A stretch of DNA of 64,000 bases from Streptomyces antimycoticus (GCF_005405925.1 NZ_BJHV01000001.1:7068001-7132000), one strand, 5' to 3'; numbered from the stretch's first letter, positions 26,167 to 36,238 are shown. Translations and numbers: made by a program. The notes: a model not told the origin generated them from the letters alone.

Positions 26167-27305
26167 CCGACCTGACCAAGCCCTCCGGACAGCCCGGGAA
26201 CGGCGATCTGCCGGCCACCGGCACCGCCGCCGTGGGCGAGGTGGCCGCGGCGGGCTCGCCCGCCCCCACCGCCTTCCTCGAGGTGCGCGATCTGCACGTC
26301 CACTTCCCGACCGACGACGGTCTGGTGAAGTCCGTGGACGGGCTCAGCTTCCGGCTGGAGAAGGGCAAGACCCTCGGCATCGTCGGCGAGTCCGGCTCCG
26401 GCAAGTCCGTCACCTCGCTCGGCATCATGGGGCTGCACACCACCGGGCAGTACGGCCGCCGCAAGGCGCGGATCTCCGGTGAGATCTGGCTCAACGGCCA
26501 GGAGCTGCTGGGCGCCGACCCCGACGAGGTGCGCAAGCTGCGCGGCCGCGAGATGTCGATGATCTTCCAGGATCCGCTGTCCGCGCTGCACCCGTACTAC
26601 ACCATCGGCCGCCAGATCATCGAGGCGTACCGGGTGCACAACGAGGTCACCAAGGAGGTGGCCCGCAAGCGCGCGATCGAGCTTCTGGACCGCGTCGGCA
26701 TCCCGCAGCCCGACAAGCGCGTGGATAGCTATCCGCACGAGTTCTCCGGCGGTATGCGCCAGCGCGCCATGATCGCGATGGCGCTGGTCAACAACCCCGA
26801 GCTCTTGATCGCGGATGAGCCGACCACCGCCCTGGACGTCACCGTCCAGGCGCAGATCCTCGACCTCATCCGGGATCTGCAGAAGGAGTTCGGCTCCGCG
26901 GTCATCGTCATCACCCATGACCTGGGCGTGGTCGCCGAGCTCGCCGACGATCTGCTGGTGATGTACGGCGGCCGCTGTGTCGAGCGCGGCCCGGCCGAGA
27001 AGGTCTTCTACGAGCCCCGGCACCCGTACACCTGGGGGCTGCTGGGCTCGATGCCCCGTATCGACCGCGACCAGACCGAGCGGCTGATCCCGGTCAAGGG
27101 CTCCCCGCCCAGCCTCATCAACGTGCCGTCCGGCTGCGCCTTCCACCCGCGCTGCCCGTACGCCGATGTGCCGAAGGACAACATCACGCGCACCGAGCGG
27201 CCGGAGCTCAGCGCAGCCGGGAGCGCCGGGCACTTCTCCGCGTGCCATATGTCGCAGGAGGAGCGCACCCGGATCTGGACCGAAGAGATTGCGCCGAAGC
27301 TGTGA
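26163..27305 (+). CDS. Peptide ABC transporter ATP-binding protein (DppD type)
   Basis: A 380-residue ATPase. Walker A is GESGSGKS, the signature is SGGMRQR and Walker B is [12 protein letters not shown]. The oligopeptide-specific C-terminal extension has Cys-containing CAFHPRCPY. An Ala/Gly-rich N-terminal extension of about 35 residues precedes the domain. The ATG overlaps the stop of the permease and the stop overlaps the start of the next ATPase, so translation is coupled. Confidence 0.94.
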   Translation: MTDLTKPSGQPGNGDLPATGTAAVGEVAAAGSPAPTAFLEVRDLHVHFPTDDGLVKSVDGLSFRLEKGKTLGIVGESGSGKSVTSLGIMGLHTTGQYGRRKARISGEIWLNGQELLGADPDEVRKLRGREMSMIFQDPLSALHPYYTIGRQIIEAYRVHNEVTKEVARKRAIELLDRVGIPQPDKRVDSYPHEFSGGMRQRAMIAMALVNNPELLIADEPTTALDVTVQAQILDLIRDLQKEFGSAVIVITHDLGVVAELADDLLVMYGGRCVERGPAEKVFYEPRHPYTWGLLGSMPRIDRDQTERLIPVKGSPPSLINVPSGCAFHPRCPYADVPKDNITRTERPELSAAGSAGHFSACHMSQEERTRIWTEEIAPKL

Positions 27306-28402
27306 CCGACACGAAGGATCCGAAGATGACGGTCCCGGAGAAGGCGACGACGTCGCCCGAGCCCCTGCTCAAGGTGTCGGGTCTGGTCAAGCACTTCCCC
27401 ATCAAGAAGGGGCTGCTGCAGCGGCAGGCCGGTGCGGTGCAGGCGGTCGACGGGCTCGACTTCGACGTCCGGCCGGGGGAGACCCTGGGCGTGGTGGGCG
27501 AGTCGGGCTGCGGCAAGTCCACCATGGGGCGGCTGGTCACCCGGCTGCTGGAACCCACCTCGGGCAAGATCGAGTTCGAGGGCAAGGACATCACGCATCT
27601 GAACACCGCTCAGATGCGGCCGATGCGCCGTGACGTCCAGATGATCTTCCAGGACCCGTACTCCTCGCTGAACCCCCGGCACACCGTCGGTGCGATCGTC
27701 AGCGCGCCCTTCCGGCTGCAGGGCGTCACCCCGGAGGGCGGCGTCAAGGCGGAGGTCCAGCGGCTGCTGGCGCTGGTCGGGCTCAACCCCGAGCACTACA
27801 ACCGCTATCCGCACGAGTTCTCCGGCGGTCAGCGGCAGCGCATCGGCATCGCCCGGGCGCTGGCCCTCAAGCCCAAGCTGGTCGTCGCCGACGAACCGGT
27901 CTCGGCGCTGGACGTGTCCATCCAGGCGCAGGTGGTCAACCTGCTGGACGACCTCCAGGACGAGCTGGGCCTGACGTATGTGATCATCGCGCACGATCTG
28001 TCGGTCATCCGCCATGTGTCGGACCGGATCGCGGTGATGTACCTCGGGAAGATCGTCGAGCTGGCGGACCGCAAGGACCTCTATGAGCGTCCCATGCACC
28101 CGTACACCAAGGCGCTGCTGTCCGCGGTGCCGGTGCCGGACCCCAAGCGGCGCGCCAAGCGGGAGCGGATCCTGCTCAAGGGCGATGTGCCCTCGCCGAT
28201 CTCGCCGCCGTCCGGCTGCCGCTTCCACACCCGGTGCTGGAAGGCGACCGAGGTGTGCAAGAGCCAGGAGCCGCCGCTGGTGACGCTGGCCACCGGCCAC
28301 CAGGTGGCCTGCCATCACCCGGAGAACGCCGCGGACCAGGCGCCGCAGGAGATGCCCGGTGCCGAGGCGGGACAGAGGGTGACGAAGAAGACCGAAGGCT
28401 GA
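27302..28402 (+). CDS. Peptide ABC transporter ATP-binding protein (DppF type)
   Basis: A 366-residue ATPase. Walker A is GESGCGKST, the signature is [14 protein letters not shown] and Walker B is [22 protein letters not shown] marks the oligopeptide-type C-terminus. GTG 27302 overlaps the stop of the preceding ATPase (GTGA). Last gene of the importer; both ATPases should form the nucleotide-binding heterodimer. Confidence 0.94.
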   Translation: MTDTKDPKMTVPEKATTSPEPLLKVSGLVKHFPIKKGLLQRQAGAVQAVDGLDFDVRPGETLGVVGESGCGKSTMGRLVTRLLEPTSGKIEFEGKDITHLNTAQMRPMRRDVQMIFQDPYSSLNPRHTVGAIVSAPFRLQGVTPEGGVKAEVQRLLALVGLNPEHYNRYPHEFSGGQRQRIGIARALALKPKLVVADEPVSALDVSIQAQVVNLLDDLQDELGLTYVIIAHDLSVIRHVSDRIAVMYLGKIVELADRKDLYERPMHPYTKALLSAVPVPDPKRRAKRERILLKGDVPSPISPPSGCRFHTRCWKATEVCKSQEPPLVTLATGHQVACHHPENAADQAPQEMPGAEAGQRVTKKTEG

Positions 28403-28454
28403 GACGGGACGGGGTCCGGACGGGACCGGGGGCATCCGCGGATAACAATGTCGG

Positions 28455-29114
28455 GTGCTCATCGAACTGTTCACCCCGTCCGTCCAGCACGCGCTCGAAG
28501 TCGCCGGGATCTTCGTCTTCGCGATGTCCGGCGCGCTGCTCGCCGTGCGGAAGAACTTCGATGTCTTCGGCATGGCGGTGCTCGCCGAGGCCACCGCGCT
28601 GGGCGGCGGGATCTTCCGCGACCTGGTGATCGGCGCGGTGCCGCCCATCGCCTTCACCGATCTCGGCTATTTCGTCACCCCGCTCGTGGCCACCGGCATC
28701 GTCTTCTTCCTCCACCCCGAGGTCGAGCGGATCACGGCGGCGGTGGGGGTCTTCGACGCGGCGGGCCTCGGGCTGTTCTGCGTCGAGGGCACGATGAAGG
28801 CGCACGACTTCGGGCTCGGCGTCACCGCGTCGGTCACCCTCGGCATGGCCACGGCGGTCGGTGGCGGCGTGATCCGCGACCTGCTCGCCCATGAGGTGCC
28901 CTCACTGCTGCGCTGGGACCGGGACCTGTACGCCGTCCCGGCCATCCTCGGCTCCTCCATAGCGGCGCTGCTGCTCCACTTCGACGCCCTCACGGCGGCC
29001 ACGAGTGCGCTCGCGGCCGCCGTGACGTTTGTGGTGCGGCTGCTGGCGATGCGGTTCGGCTGGCGGGCGCCGCGGGCGTGGAACCGGCGCAGTACGGCGA
29101 CGGAGGAGAGCTGA
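28455..29114 (+). CDS. TRIC-type channel family protein (UPF0126/YicG)
   Basis: A 219-residue membrane protein of about seven helices with an internal duplication: GGGIFRDLVIG in the first half and GGGVIRDLLA in the second, the glycine-rich motifs of prokaryotic TRIC channels. Start GTG 28455. TRIC proteins conduct cations; bacterial physiology is poorly known. It lies 52 bases after the importer and may be read from it. Confidence 0.87.
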   Translation: MLIELFTPSVQHALEVAGIFVFAMSGALLAVRKNFDVFGMAVLAEATALGGGIFRDLVIGAVPPIAFTDLGYFVTPLVATGIVFFLHPEVERITAAVGVFDAAGLGLFCVEGTMKAHDFGLGVTASVTLGMATAVGGGVIRDLLAHEVPSLLRWDRDLYAVPAILGSSIAALLLHFDALTAATSALAAAVTFVVRLLAMRFGWRAPRAWNRRSTATEES

Positions 29115-29152
29115 GGGGTTCGGGGCGCGGGCTGCACGCAGTGTGAATGCCC

Positions 29153-29181
29153 TTGCGGTTATATAGCCGGGTCGTTATGTT
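29153..29181 (+). promoter_or_regulatory. Probable sigma-70-type promoter for the arsR-like gene
   Basis: TTGCGG (29153-29158) and TATGTT (29176-29181) are separated by 17 bases. A start seven bases downstream would fall on or next to the ATG at 29188, implying a leaderless transcript. The AT-rich spacer could also hold the ArsR operator. Confidence 0.5.
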
Positions 29182-29187
29182 GGGGTC

Positions 29188-29562
29188 ATGGCCATACCGT
29201 TCGATGTGCTCGCGGAGCCGAGTCGTCGGCAGATCCTGGACCTCCTGCTGGAGCGGCCCCGCCTGGTCGGTGAGCTGACCGAGCATCTCGGGCTCACCCA
29301 GCCGGGCACCTCCAAGCACCTTCGGGTGCTGCGCGAGGCGGGTCTGGTGCGGGTCCGCCGGGACGCCCAGCGCCGCTGGTACGAGCTCTGCCCGGAGCCG
29401 CTCGCCGAGGTGGACGCCTGGCTCGCGCCGTACCGTCGGCTGTGGACCGACCGTCTCGACGCGCTCGAACGACACCTGGACACGATGCCGGATTCCCTCG
29501 ACGCGACCGGCGAACCCGCCGTACCGGCCGTACCCGACGCACCCGACGGAGAAGCGCCATGA
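29188..29562 (+). CDS. ArsR-family regulator of an SRPBCC gene
   Basis: A 124-residue winged-helix protein: FDVLAEPSRRQILDLLLERP, then the recognition helix in LTQPGTSKHLRVLREAGLVR and VRRDAQRRWYEL. No metal-binding Cys cluster is present, so it is unlikely to sense arsenic. It overlaps the downstream SRPBCC gene by four bases, a widely repeated arrangement in actinobacteria. It probably represses its own operon. Confidence 0.92.
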   Translation: MAIPFDVLAEPSRRQILDLLLERPRLVGELTEHLGLTQPGTSKHLRVLREAGLVRVRRDAQRRWYELCPEPLAEVDAWLAPYRRLWTDRLDALERHLDTMPDSLDATGEPAVPAVPDAPDGEAP

Positions 29563-30431
29563 AAGACACCCTTGCCCAGACCGGCGGCGGCCGCTCGGCC
29601 CTGCGCCTGGAGCGCCGGCTCGCCCATCCCCCGGAGAAGGTCTGGCGAGCGCTGACCGACCCCGCCCAGCTCGTCCACTGGTTCCCCTCCGAGGTCCAGG
29701 TCGAGCTCGAGATCGGCGGCCGGATGGGCTTCGTCTTCCCCGGGCGTGAGGCCCCGGACATGGACGGCGTCGTCACCGAGCTCGACCCGCCCCATGTCTT
29801 CGCCTTCACCTGGGGCGAGGACGAGCTCCGCTGGGAGCTGCGTCCCGAGGGCGACGGCTGTGTGCTGACCCTCACCCACACCTTCGGCGACCGCTTCGGC
29901 GCGGCCAGCTTCGCCTCCGGCTGGCACGCCTGCATCACCGGGCTGGCGGCCCTGCTGGGCGGCGAGGAGATCGCCCACGGCGACATGGCCGAACTGCACG
30001 AGAAGTACGTCGAGGCGTTCGAACTGGCCGAGGGGGCGGTGGAGACCACCGAGGACGGCGGCTGGCGACTGCGCTTCGAGCGCCAGCTGGTCCGCCCCGC
30101 CGAGACGGCCTGGCGGACGCTGACCGGCCCGGCCGACGACACCCCAGAACCGGCCGCCGGGGCGCCGGTCCCCTTCGGCTTCCGTACGGACGCGGTCCCG
30201 GCGGGCCCGATCACCGAGGCGCATCCGCCCCGGGTGCTCGCCTACGCCTGGGAGCGCGACGGCCGCCCCGCCGGGACGGTCCGCTGGGAGCTCACCCAGG
30301 GCACCGGCCACGGCGCCCGCCTCATCCTGACCCAGACGGGTCCGGCGGACGCGGAAGCGGAACGCACCGAAGCCCAGCGGGCATGGCGCCACCACATCGG
30401 CCTCCTGGCCGCCGAACTTCTGAAGGGCTAG
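29559..30431 (+). CDS. SRPBCC (AHSA1-like) protein with two domains
   Basis: A 290-residue protein. The first SRPBCC/AHSA1 domain covers residues 10-155 (RLERRLAHPPEKVWRALTDP, then HWFPSEVQVELEIGG and ITGLAALLGGEEIAHGDM). A second, more diverged copy begins near LRFERQLVRPAETAWRTLTG. Such START-like folds bind hydrophobic ligands; the ligand is unknown. Translation is coupled to the ArsR gene through ATGA. Confidence 0.87.
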   Translation: MKDTLAQTGGGRSALRLERRLAHPPEKVWRALTDPAQLVHWFPSEVQVELEIGGRMGFVFPGREAPDMDGVVTELDPPHVFAFTWGEDELRWELRPEGDGCVLTLTHTFGDRFGAASFASGWHACITGLAALLGGEEIAHGDMAELHEKYVEAFELAEGAVETTEDGGWRLRFERQLVRPAETAWRTLTGPADDTPEPAAGAPVPFGFRTDAVPAGPITEAHPPRVLAYAWERDGRPAGTVRWELTQGTGHGARLILTQTGPADAEAERTEAQRAWRHHIGLLAAELLKG

Positions 30432-30501
30432 GTTGTGGGCAATCGTTCCTCCCCCAGCTACCGCCGGGAGGTGCCCCCTGGCGGAACGGGTGGGCACAAC
30501 C
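30431..30501. repeat. Dispersed Streptomyces-type intergenic repeat, copy 1
   Basis: The core at 30445-30485 (CCTCCCCCAGCTACCGCCGG, then GAGGTGCCCCCTGGCGG) is repeated at 49310-49350. The outer parts (GGTTGTG and CACAACC, CGTTCC and GGAACG) pair into a hairpin. It lies between convergent genes and probably also terminates transcription. Confidence 0.75.
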
Positions 30502-30532
30502 CACCCACCGGCTCGCACCCGCGAACGAAAGC

Positions 30533-31387
30533 TCAGCCCAGGAACCCGCTCAGCGCAACGGCCAGCTCGGCAGGCGCATCCTCCTGCACCAGATGCCCCG
30601 CACCCTCGATCAGCCGAAACCGCGCCCCCGGGATGCGAGAGGCAAGCTCCCGCCCCCGCTCCACCGGAATCCAGGCGTCCTCCGCGCCCCAGCAGACCAG
30701 CACGGGCAGGCGGATCTCGCCGTAGCGGCCCTCGATCTCATCCGTGAACCGCTGATCGTTCTGCGTGATCTGGCGGTAGAACGCGGGCTGGTCCTCCGGA
30801 CCGCACCAGCCCTCCACGATCCGCTCCAGCACCTGCGGGGGGAGGCCCGGGGCGCTTCCCGAGCGGACGTACTCGCGCACCAGACCCCGGTGCAGCTCGG
30901 GCGGCAGTCGCTCGAAGACCTCATGGTGGGCACCGAGCAGCCGGTACGCAGGCGACCCCCAAGGCGCCAGCGCCACCACGTCCACCAGCGCCAACCGGCG
31001 ATACCGCGCACCGTGCAGCAGATGCGCACGTAGCGCGACGCACCCGCCGAAGTCATGGGCGACGACGGCCGGTTCCGCCCCGGCCCCGGTCAGCCCCCAC
31101 GCGTCGAGCAGCTCGCCGAAGACCCGGCCCTGAGCGGCCAGCGAGACGTCCTGGCCGGCCCGCTTCTCGGAGGCCCCGTAGCCCGGCATGTCCCAGACGA
31201 ACACCCGGTGCCGGTCGGCCAGCGCACGGGCGACGCCCCGCCACACGTACGACGAGAACGGCGTCCCGTGCAGCAGCACGACCGGCGGCGCGTCCGGCTC
31301 GCCGAGCGCGGCCCAGCGGACCTCGCCCGAGGAGCTGCGGTAGGTGCGGTCCAGCGTCCACTCGGTCTTCCACTCAGTGGCTGTCAT
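30533..31387 (-). CDS. Alpha/beta hydrolase with Asp nucleophile (haloalkane dehalogenase/epoxide hydrolase-like)
   Basis: A 284-residue alpha/beta hydrolase. The oxyanion motif is [13 protein letters not shown]. The nucleophile elbow reads VAHDFGG, so the nucleophile is Asp as in haloalkane dehalogenases and epoxide hydrolases, not Ser. The acid is probably the Asp of GAEDAWIP and the base the His of [14 protein letters not shown] helical cap with Trp/Tyr residues lies in between. Start ATG 31387. It diverges from the cysteine desulfurase gene. The substrate is unknown. Confidence 0.85.
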   Translation of the reverse strand: MTATEWKTEWTLDRTYRSSSGEVRWAALGEPDAPPVVLLHGTPFSSYVWRGVARALADRHRVFVWDMPGYGASEKRAGQDVSLAAQGRVFGELLDAWGLTGAGAEPAVVAHDFGGCVALRAHLLHGARYRRLALVDVVALAPWGSPAYRLLGAHHEVFERLPPELHRGLVREYVRSGSAPGLPPQVLERIVEGWCGPEDQPAFYRQITQNDQRFTDEIEGRYGEIRLPVLVCWGAEDAWIPVERGRELASRIPGARFRLIEGAGHLVQEDAPAELAVALSGFLG

Positions 31388-31520
31388 GAGTAAAAACGTA
31401 AACGGTCCTTACCCCTGCTGTCGAGGGGCCTCGCGACGCGGTGCGAAAGAGGCGGCGGAACGACCGTGCGCCCGCGCGCCCGCTACGCACCCCACAAAGC
31501 CTCGTAGAATCGAGGCCACC

Positions 31521-32690
31521 ATGGTTTATCTCGACCACGCCGCCACCACTCCGATGCTCCCGGAGGCGGTGCAGGCGATGACCGCCCAGCTCGCCGTCAC
31601 GGGCAACGCCTCCTCGCTGCACGCCGCCGGCCGGCGTGCCCGTCGTACCGTCGAGGAGTCGCGTGAATCCCTGGCCGCCTCGCTGGGTGCCCGCCCGAGC
31701 GAGGTGGTCTTCACCGCCGGCGGGACCGAGGCCGACAACCTCGCGGTCAAGGGGCTCTACTGGTCCCGCAGGGACGCCGATCCGGCCCGCGTCCGGGTGC
31801 TCTCCAGTCCCGTGGAGCACCACGCCGTGCTCGACGCGGTCGACTGGCTCGCGGAGCACGAGGGCGCCCGGGTCGAATGGCTGCCGGTCGACCCCCTCGG
31901 GCGGGTCCACCCCGACGCGCTGCGCGAGGCGATCGCCCGCGACCCCTCGGACGTCGCCCTCGCCACCGTCATGTGGGCCAACAACGAGATCGGCACCATC
32001 CAGCCGGTCCATGAACTCGCCGCGGTCGCCGCCGAATTCGGCGTTCCGCTGCATGCCGACGCGGTCCAGGCGTTCGGCCAGATCGAGGTCGACTTCGCCG
32101 CCTCGGGGCTGGCCGCGATGACCGTCAGCGGCCACAAGATAGGCGGCCCCTACGGCATCGGCGCGCTGCTGCTCGGCCGTGAGCACACGCCGGTGCCCGT
32201 GCTGCACGGTGGCGGCCAGGAGCGCCAGGTGCGCTCCGGGACCCTCGACACCCCGGCCATCGCCGCCTTCGCCGTCGCCGGTGCGTATGCCATCGAGCAC
32301 CGCGAGGAGTTCGCCCGTGAGATCGGTGCCCTGCGCGACGCGCTGATCACCGCCGTCCGTACGGCCGTGCCCGACGCGGTTCTCGGCGGCGACCCCGATC
32401 CGGCGGGCCGGCTCCCCGCCAATGCCCACTTCTCCTTTCCCGGCTGCGAGGGCGATTCGCTGCTTCTGCTGCTGGACGCGCAGGGCATCGAATGCTCGAC
32501 GGGCTCGGCCTGTACGGCCGGTGTCGCCCAGCCCAGCCATGTGGTGCTGGCCACCGGCAGCGACTCCGACCTGGCCCGCGGCACCCTGCGCTTCTCGCTC
32601 GGCCACACCTCGACCAAGGCCGATGTCGAGGCCGTCGCGGAGGCGATCGGCCCGGCGGTGGAGCGGGCGCGCGGGGCAGGGCTCAGCTGA
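31521..32690 (+). CDS. Cysteine desulfurase, IscS/NifS family
   Basis: A 389-residue PLP enzyme: [12 protein letters not shown] at the N-terminus, HHAVLD, the PLP Lys in [10 protein letters not shown], and the catalytic Cys in [16 protein letters not shown]. It removes sulfur from cysteine as enzyme-bound persulfide. GAGG sits 8 bases before ATG 31521. mnmA lies 3.5 kb downstream on the same strand, so this enzyme is a good candidate sulfur donor for tRNA thiolation. Confidence 0.95.
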   Translation: MVYLDHAATTPMLPEAVQAMTAQLAVTGNASSLHAAGRRARRTVEESRESLAASLGARPSEVVFTAGGTEADNLAVKGLYWSRRDADPARVRVLSSPVEHHAVLDAVDWLAEHEGARVEWLPVDPLGRVHPDALREAIARDPSDVALATVMWANNEIGTIQPVHELAAVAAEFGVPLHADAVQAFGQIEVDFAASGLAAMTVSGHKIGGPYGIGALLLGREHTPVPVLHGGGQERQVRSGTLDTPAIAAFAVAGAYAIEHREEFAREIGALRDALITAVRTAVPDAVLGGDPDPAGRLPANAHFSFPGCEGDSLLLLLDAQGIECSTGSACTAGVAQPSHVVLATGSDSDLARGTLRFSLGHTSTKADVEAVAEAIGPAVERARGAGLS

Positions 32691-32765
32691 ACGGGCGGGG
32701 CATCGGCCGATGTCTCCGCCCCCGGACCGCCACATCATAACCACGGAATTCGAATTGTCCTGGCG

Positions 32766-32892
32766 GCCATTTCACATAACCTACGGAACACTCTTCTCCG
32801 CTTGAAATGGCGGAGAGCCGTGGGAAAGGATTTCCCCGTCAACGGACCTGGCATGCGCGGAAAGCGCACAGGTTTTCTTCACGGGGAAATCC
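32766..32892 (+). promoter_or_regulatory. Structured 5' leader of the lipoprotein gene
   Basis: GCCATTTCA (32766-32774) pairs with TGAAATGGC (32803-32811). Next, GGATTTCCCCGT (32828-32839) pairs with ACGGGGAAATCC (32881-32892). Inside it ACCTG pairs with CAGGT and TGCGC with GCGCA around a GGAAA loop. The nested stem ends directly before the AGGAG of the next gene. No known RNA family recognised. Confidence 0.5.
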
Positions 32893-32904
32893 AGGAGTTC
32901 ATCG

Positions 32905-34338
32905 ATGTCGCAGCCTTCGCTGCCGCCGCACCACCCGTCGCACCAGCCCCCGCAGTCGCAGGGGGCGCAGCGGCCGCCGTCACGGGGGCGGCGTGCCAAG
33001 CCCGCCCTGAAGCTGATCGTGGGCGGAGCCCTCGCGGTCGCCCTGGTGACCGGCTGCGGGTCCGGAGACGATGACGACGGCGGTAAGAACGGCGGGTCGT
33101 CCCAGGGCGCCCAGGCGAAGACGCTGGGCAAGGTCGCCATGCCGAAGGTCGGCAAGGAGACCAACACCATGGGCACCTGGGTCACGGACACGACCTTTGT
33201 GAAGGGCGACGTCAACAAGATCGTCGGCTACTCGCTCGACGGCGCCAAGTCGCGGTGGGAGATACCGCTCGGCGGGCAGCTCTGCTGGGCCTCACCGCAT
33301 ATGACCAAGGAGGGGCTGACCGCGGTCCTGTTCCGGGACGGCGCGGGGGAGGACGCGCTGTGCACCCGGGTCGGGCTGGTCGACCTGAAGAAGGGCAAGC
33401 TGGTCTGGCAGAAGGAGGGGTCGGACAGCGAGGGCAACGCCGGGGTGCAGTTCGACGAGGTCACCATCGGCGGTGGCACCGTCGCCGCGGGCGGTACCGG
33501 CGGCGGGGGAGCCTGGTCGCTGGACGGCAAGCCGCTGTGGAAGCCGGCCTACCTCGCGGACTGCGACGACAACGGCTACGCGGGCGGCGACGACAAGATC
33601 GTCGCGATCCGCGGCTGTGACAGCGAGGACTCCAGCACCGAGCGGCTGGAGGTCCAGACGGTGGACCCGAAGACCCGCGAGGTGACCTCGTCCTACAAGC
33701 TGGACGAGAAGGTCGAATACGCGCATGTGATCTCCACCGCGCCGCTCGTCGTGGCCGTCGACACCGGCGACTCGGACGCCGGGACGGGCACCACGGACAT
33801 CCTGACCATCGACGACAGCGGCAAGCAGGGCAAGCTGCTCAGCACGGTCGACGTCCTGGCCAAGGGATACCAGCCCAACTGCCCGGCCACGAGCGTGGAG
33901 GGCTGCACCGAGCTCGCATTCGACAAGGTGAGCAGCACCCTCTACCTCTCCTCGGAGGTGGATGTGGACCACGGCGGCCCGGGGGAGCGGATCAGCGGCC
34001 TGAATCTGAAGACCGGTAAGGAGACCGGGAAGACGAAGATGGCGGAGAGCCGGTCGCTGATCCCCATCCAGACCGATGACGACGGTTCCCTGATCGCCTA
34101 TCTGGGCTCCATGTACAGCGAGGCCGGCGGGGTCGTGCGCGTCGATCCCAAGACCTTCGAGATGGAGACGCTCCAGACCCACCCGGACGACATGAAGGAC
34201 GTGGAGTCCGATCTGGACACCTATGGGGAGTGCACCATGATCTACACCGGCAAGAAGCTCTACATCGGCGACAGCCGGGCGAGCAGGCTCAGCAGTGACA
34301 GCGCGGGCCGTCCGCTGGCCATCGTCTTCGGAGCCTGA
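32905..34338 (+). CDS. Large secreted lipoprotein, PQQ/beta-propeller-like
   Basis: A 477-residue protein with a cytoplasmic Pro/Gln-rich N-terminus of about 30 residues, then LKLIVGGALAVALVTGC with a lipobox. The mature part has repeated beta-propeller-like blades (NKIVGYSLDGAKSRWEIPLG, VGLVDLKKGKLVWQKEG, GGGAWSLDGKPLWKPAY). Such blades resemble PQQ-like or BamB-type repeats. No enzyme motif is seen. AGGAG precedes ATG 32905. Its function is unknown; the folded leader suggests post-transcriptional control. Confidence 0.8.
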   Translation: MSQPSLPPHHPSHQPPQSQGAQRPPSRGRRAKPALKLIVGGALAVALVTGCGSGDDDDGGKNGGSSQGAQAKTLGKVAMPKVGKETNTMGTWVTDTTFVKGDVNKIVGYSLDGAKSRWEIPLGGQLCWASPHMTKEGLTAVLFRDGAGEDALCTRVGLVDLKKGKLVWQKEGSDSEGNAGVQFDEVTIGGGTVAAGGTGGGGAWSLDGKPLWKPAYLADCDDNGYAGGDDKIVAIRGCDSEDSSTERLEVQTVDPKTREVTSSYKLDEKVEYAHVISTAPLVVAVDTGDSDAGTGTTDILTIDDSGKQGKLLSTVDVLAKGYQPNCPATSVEGCTELAFDKVSSTLYLSSEVDVDHGGPGERISGLNLKTGKETGKTKMAESRSLIPIQTDDDGSLIAYLGSMYSEAGGVVRVDPKTFEMETLQTHPDDMKDVESDLDTYGECTMIYTGKKLYIGDSRASRLSSDSAGRPLAIVFGA

Positions 34339-34348
34339 GTCAGGTCCG

Positions 34349-35026
34349 TCACTTCGCCGTTCGCGCCACGCGCACCGCTCGCACCGCCCGTATATAGCGG
34401 TCCCAGTCCCAGTGGCGGCCCGGGTCGGTGTGATCGGTGCCCGGCACCTCCACATGGCCGACGATGTGCTCACGGTCCCGCGGTATGCCGTACCGCTCGC
34501 AGATCGAGGCGGTCAGCCGTGCCGAGGCGCGGTACATCGCGTCCGTGAAGGAGCTCGGCTTGCTCACGAACCCCTCGTGCTCGATGCCGATGCTGCGCTC
34601 GTTGTACGGGCGGTTGCCCGCGTGGAACGCCACATCCAGCTCGCGCACCATCTGAGCGATATGCCCGTCGCGGCGCACCACATAGTGCGCCGCGGCGCGG
34701 TGTCCGGGGTCCCGGAAGACCCGCACCGCGTCGTCGTAGCTGCCCTGGACCACATGGATCACCACCCGGTCGATGGTGTAGTCGTCCGGCCGGTCGGCCC
34801 ACCGCCAGTTCGCCCCCGAGGCCGCGATCCACTCCGCGCCCGGCTGGTCGACCGCGCCCGCCTTGCGCGGCTTTTCGATCCCGGGCAGCCGCCACCACAT
34901 CCGGGACAGCTCGTCCCGCGCGGCATAGCCCGCGACCCCGGCCGCGCCGAGCCCGGCCGCCGAGCCCCCGATCAGGAGGGTGCGCCTGCTGACGCGGCGT
35001 CCACCGCCGGTGGTGCTCTCGCTCAC
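34349..35026 (-). CDS. Tat-exported N-acetylmuramoyl-L-alanine amidase (Amidase_2)
   Basis: A 225-residue protein starting at GTG 35026. A twin-arginine signal (VSRRTLLIGGSAAGLGAAG) is followed by an Amidase_2/PGRP domain. Zinc ligands are likely the His of VVIHVVQGSY, a His after SIGIEHEG, and the His/Asp set of GHVEVPGTDHTDPGRHWDW. It should cleave the MurNAc-L-Ala bond outside the membrane. The gene converges with the lipoprotein gene, leaving 10 bases between them. Confidence 0.9.
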   Translation of the reverse strand: MSESTTGGGRRVSRRTLLIGGSAAGLGAAGVAGYAARDELSRMWWRLPGIEKPRKAGAVDQPGAEWIAASGANWRWADRPDDYTIDRVVIHVVQGSYDDAVRVFRDPGHRAAAHYVVRRDGHIAQMVRELDVAFHAGNRPYNERSIGIEHEGFVSKPSSFTDAMYRASARLTASICERYGIPRDREHIVGHVEVPGTDHTDPGRHWDWDRYIRAVRAVRVARTAK

Positions 35027-35182
35027 GGAACGCTCAACGCGCGGGGGAGTGCATCCGGTTCCGGCCGCCGGGATCATGGCCAGAAGCCTTCGTTCCGAGC
35101 GGCGGCCCTCTGGCCGTCCGGGTAGATGAACGTTGAACTGTCTCTGAGCTATCGCTGTTTCCGGGGCTCCGTACCTCGGAAT

Positions 35183-35234
35183 GTGTCCACCGGAACGTAT
35201 CCACCGGAACGTATCCACCGGAATGTGTCCATCC
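35183..35234. repeat. 14-bp tandem repeat upstream of the LLM oxidoreductase gene
   Basis: GTGTCCACCGGAAC, GTATCCACCGGAAC, GTATCCACCGGAAT and a partial GTGTCCATCC follow head to tail. They end shortly before the GAGGAG ribosome site of the next gene. They could be a regulator's binding array; each copy also partly resembles a Streptomyces DnaA box (TTGTCCACA). Confidence 0.8.
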
Positions 35235-35255
35235 GCTCGACGAGGAGCTGACGGT

Positions 35256-36167
35256 ATGCGCATCGGATTCGCCCTTCCCCAGTTCGGGCCGCTGGCCCAC
35301 CACCCCGAGGACATCGCGCGGTTCGCCCGCCGGGCTGAGGAGCTCGGCGCGGACAGCCTGTGGGTCGGGGACCGCCTGCTCGCCCCGGTGGACCCGATCG
35401 TCGGCTACGCGGGCACCGATGTGATCCCGCCGGAATTCCGCGCCGCGCTGGATCCCTTCACCGTGCTGGCCACCGCCGCCGCGGCCACCGAGCGCGTTCG
35501 GCTCGGCACCGATGTCATCAACGCGCCCTGGTACCCGCCCGCGGTGCTCGCCCGCACCCTCACCACCATCGATCTGCTGAGCGCGGGCCGGCTGCTGGTC
35601 GGGCTCGGCACCGGCTGGTCCCCCGAGGAGTACGAGGCGGTCGACATCCCCATGGCCGAGCGCGGCCGGCGCCTCGACGAATGCCTCGACGCGCTGGACG
35701 CCTGGTGGACCCGCAACCCGGTCGAGTACCGCGGGGACCACTGGACCGTGCCCGCCTCCCATGTCGACCTCAAACCGGCCTCCCGCCCCCATCCGCCCGT
35801 CTACCTCGCCGCCTTCGCACCCGCGGCCATGCGCCGGGTGGCCCGGCGCGCCGACGGCTGGCTGCCCATCGCGGTCGTCCCCGCGGCGCCCGGCGCCCCC
35901 GACCCCATCGCCACCCTCGCCGAGGGGCTGGGCGGGGTGCGGGAAGCGGTCGAGCGGGAGGGCCGGGACCCGGTGGCGTTCGACGCGATCCTGCGCGTCA
36001 ACCCCAGCGCCGGCGCCTCCGTGGACGACATCGCGACGACCCTGGTCCGGGCCGAGCGAGAGGCGGGCATCCAGCACGCCTTCGTCGATCTGATCTATCT
36101 CGGGAAGGACGCCGACCAGACCCTGGACCTCGTCCAGCGGGTGCTGGCGGGGGCCCGCGCGAGCTGA
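35256..36167 (+). CDS. LLM-class F420-dependent oxidoreductase
   Basis: A 303-residue luciferase-like TIM barrel: [20 protein letters not shown], then [34 protein letters not shown] and [20 protein letters not shown]. These are characteristic of actinobacterial F420-using members. Catalyses hydride transfer with an unknown substrate. GAGGAG is ideally placed before ATG 35256. Divergent from the amidase gene. Confidence 0.9.
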   Translation: MRIGFALPQFGPLAHHPEDIARFARRAEELGADSLWVGDRLLAPVDPIVGYAGTDVIPPEFRAALDPFTVLATAAAATERVRLGTDVINAPWYPPAVLARTLTTIDLLSAGRLLVGLGTGWSPEEYEAVDIPMAERGRRLDECLDALDAWWTRNPVEYRGDHWTVPASHVDLKPASRPHPPVYLAAFAPAAMRRVARRADGWLPIAVVPAAPGAPDPIATLAEGLGGVREAVEREGRDPVAFDAILRVNPSAGASVDDIATTLVRAEREAGIQHAFVDLIYLGKDADQTLDLVQRVLAGARAS

Positions 36168-36238
36168 GCGGGAGCGGTGGCCGACCGCTACTCACCCATT
36201 TAGTCGTTGCACAGGGAGCGACTTATGCTGGTCGGGTT

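Noticed and set aside
35183..35234. Replication origin based on DnaA-box-like repeats
   Set aside because: Only a few imperfect boxes in one promoter, with no dnaA or dnaN nearby.
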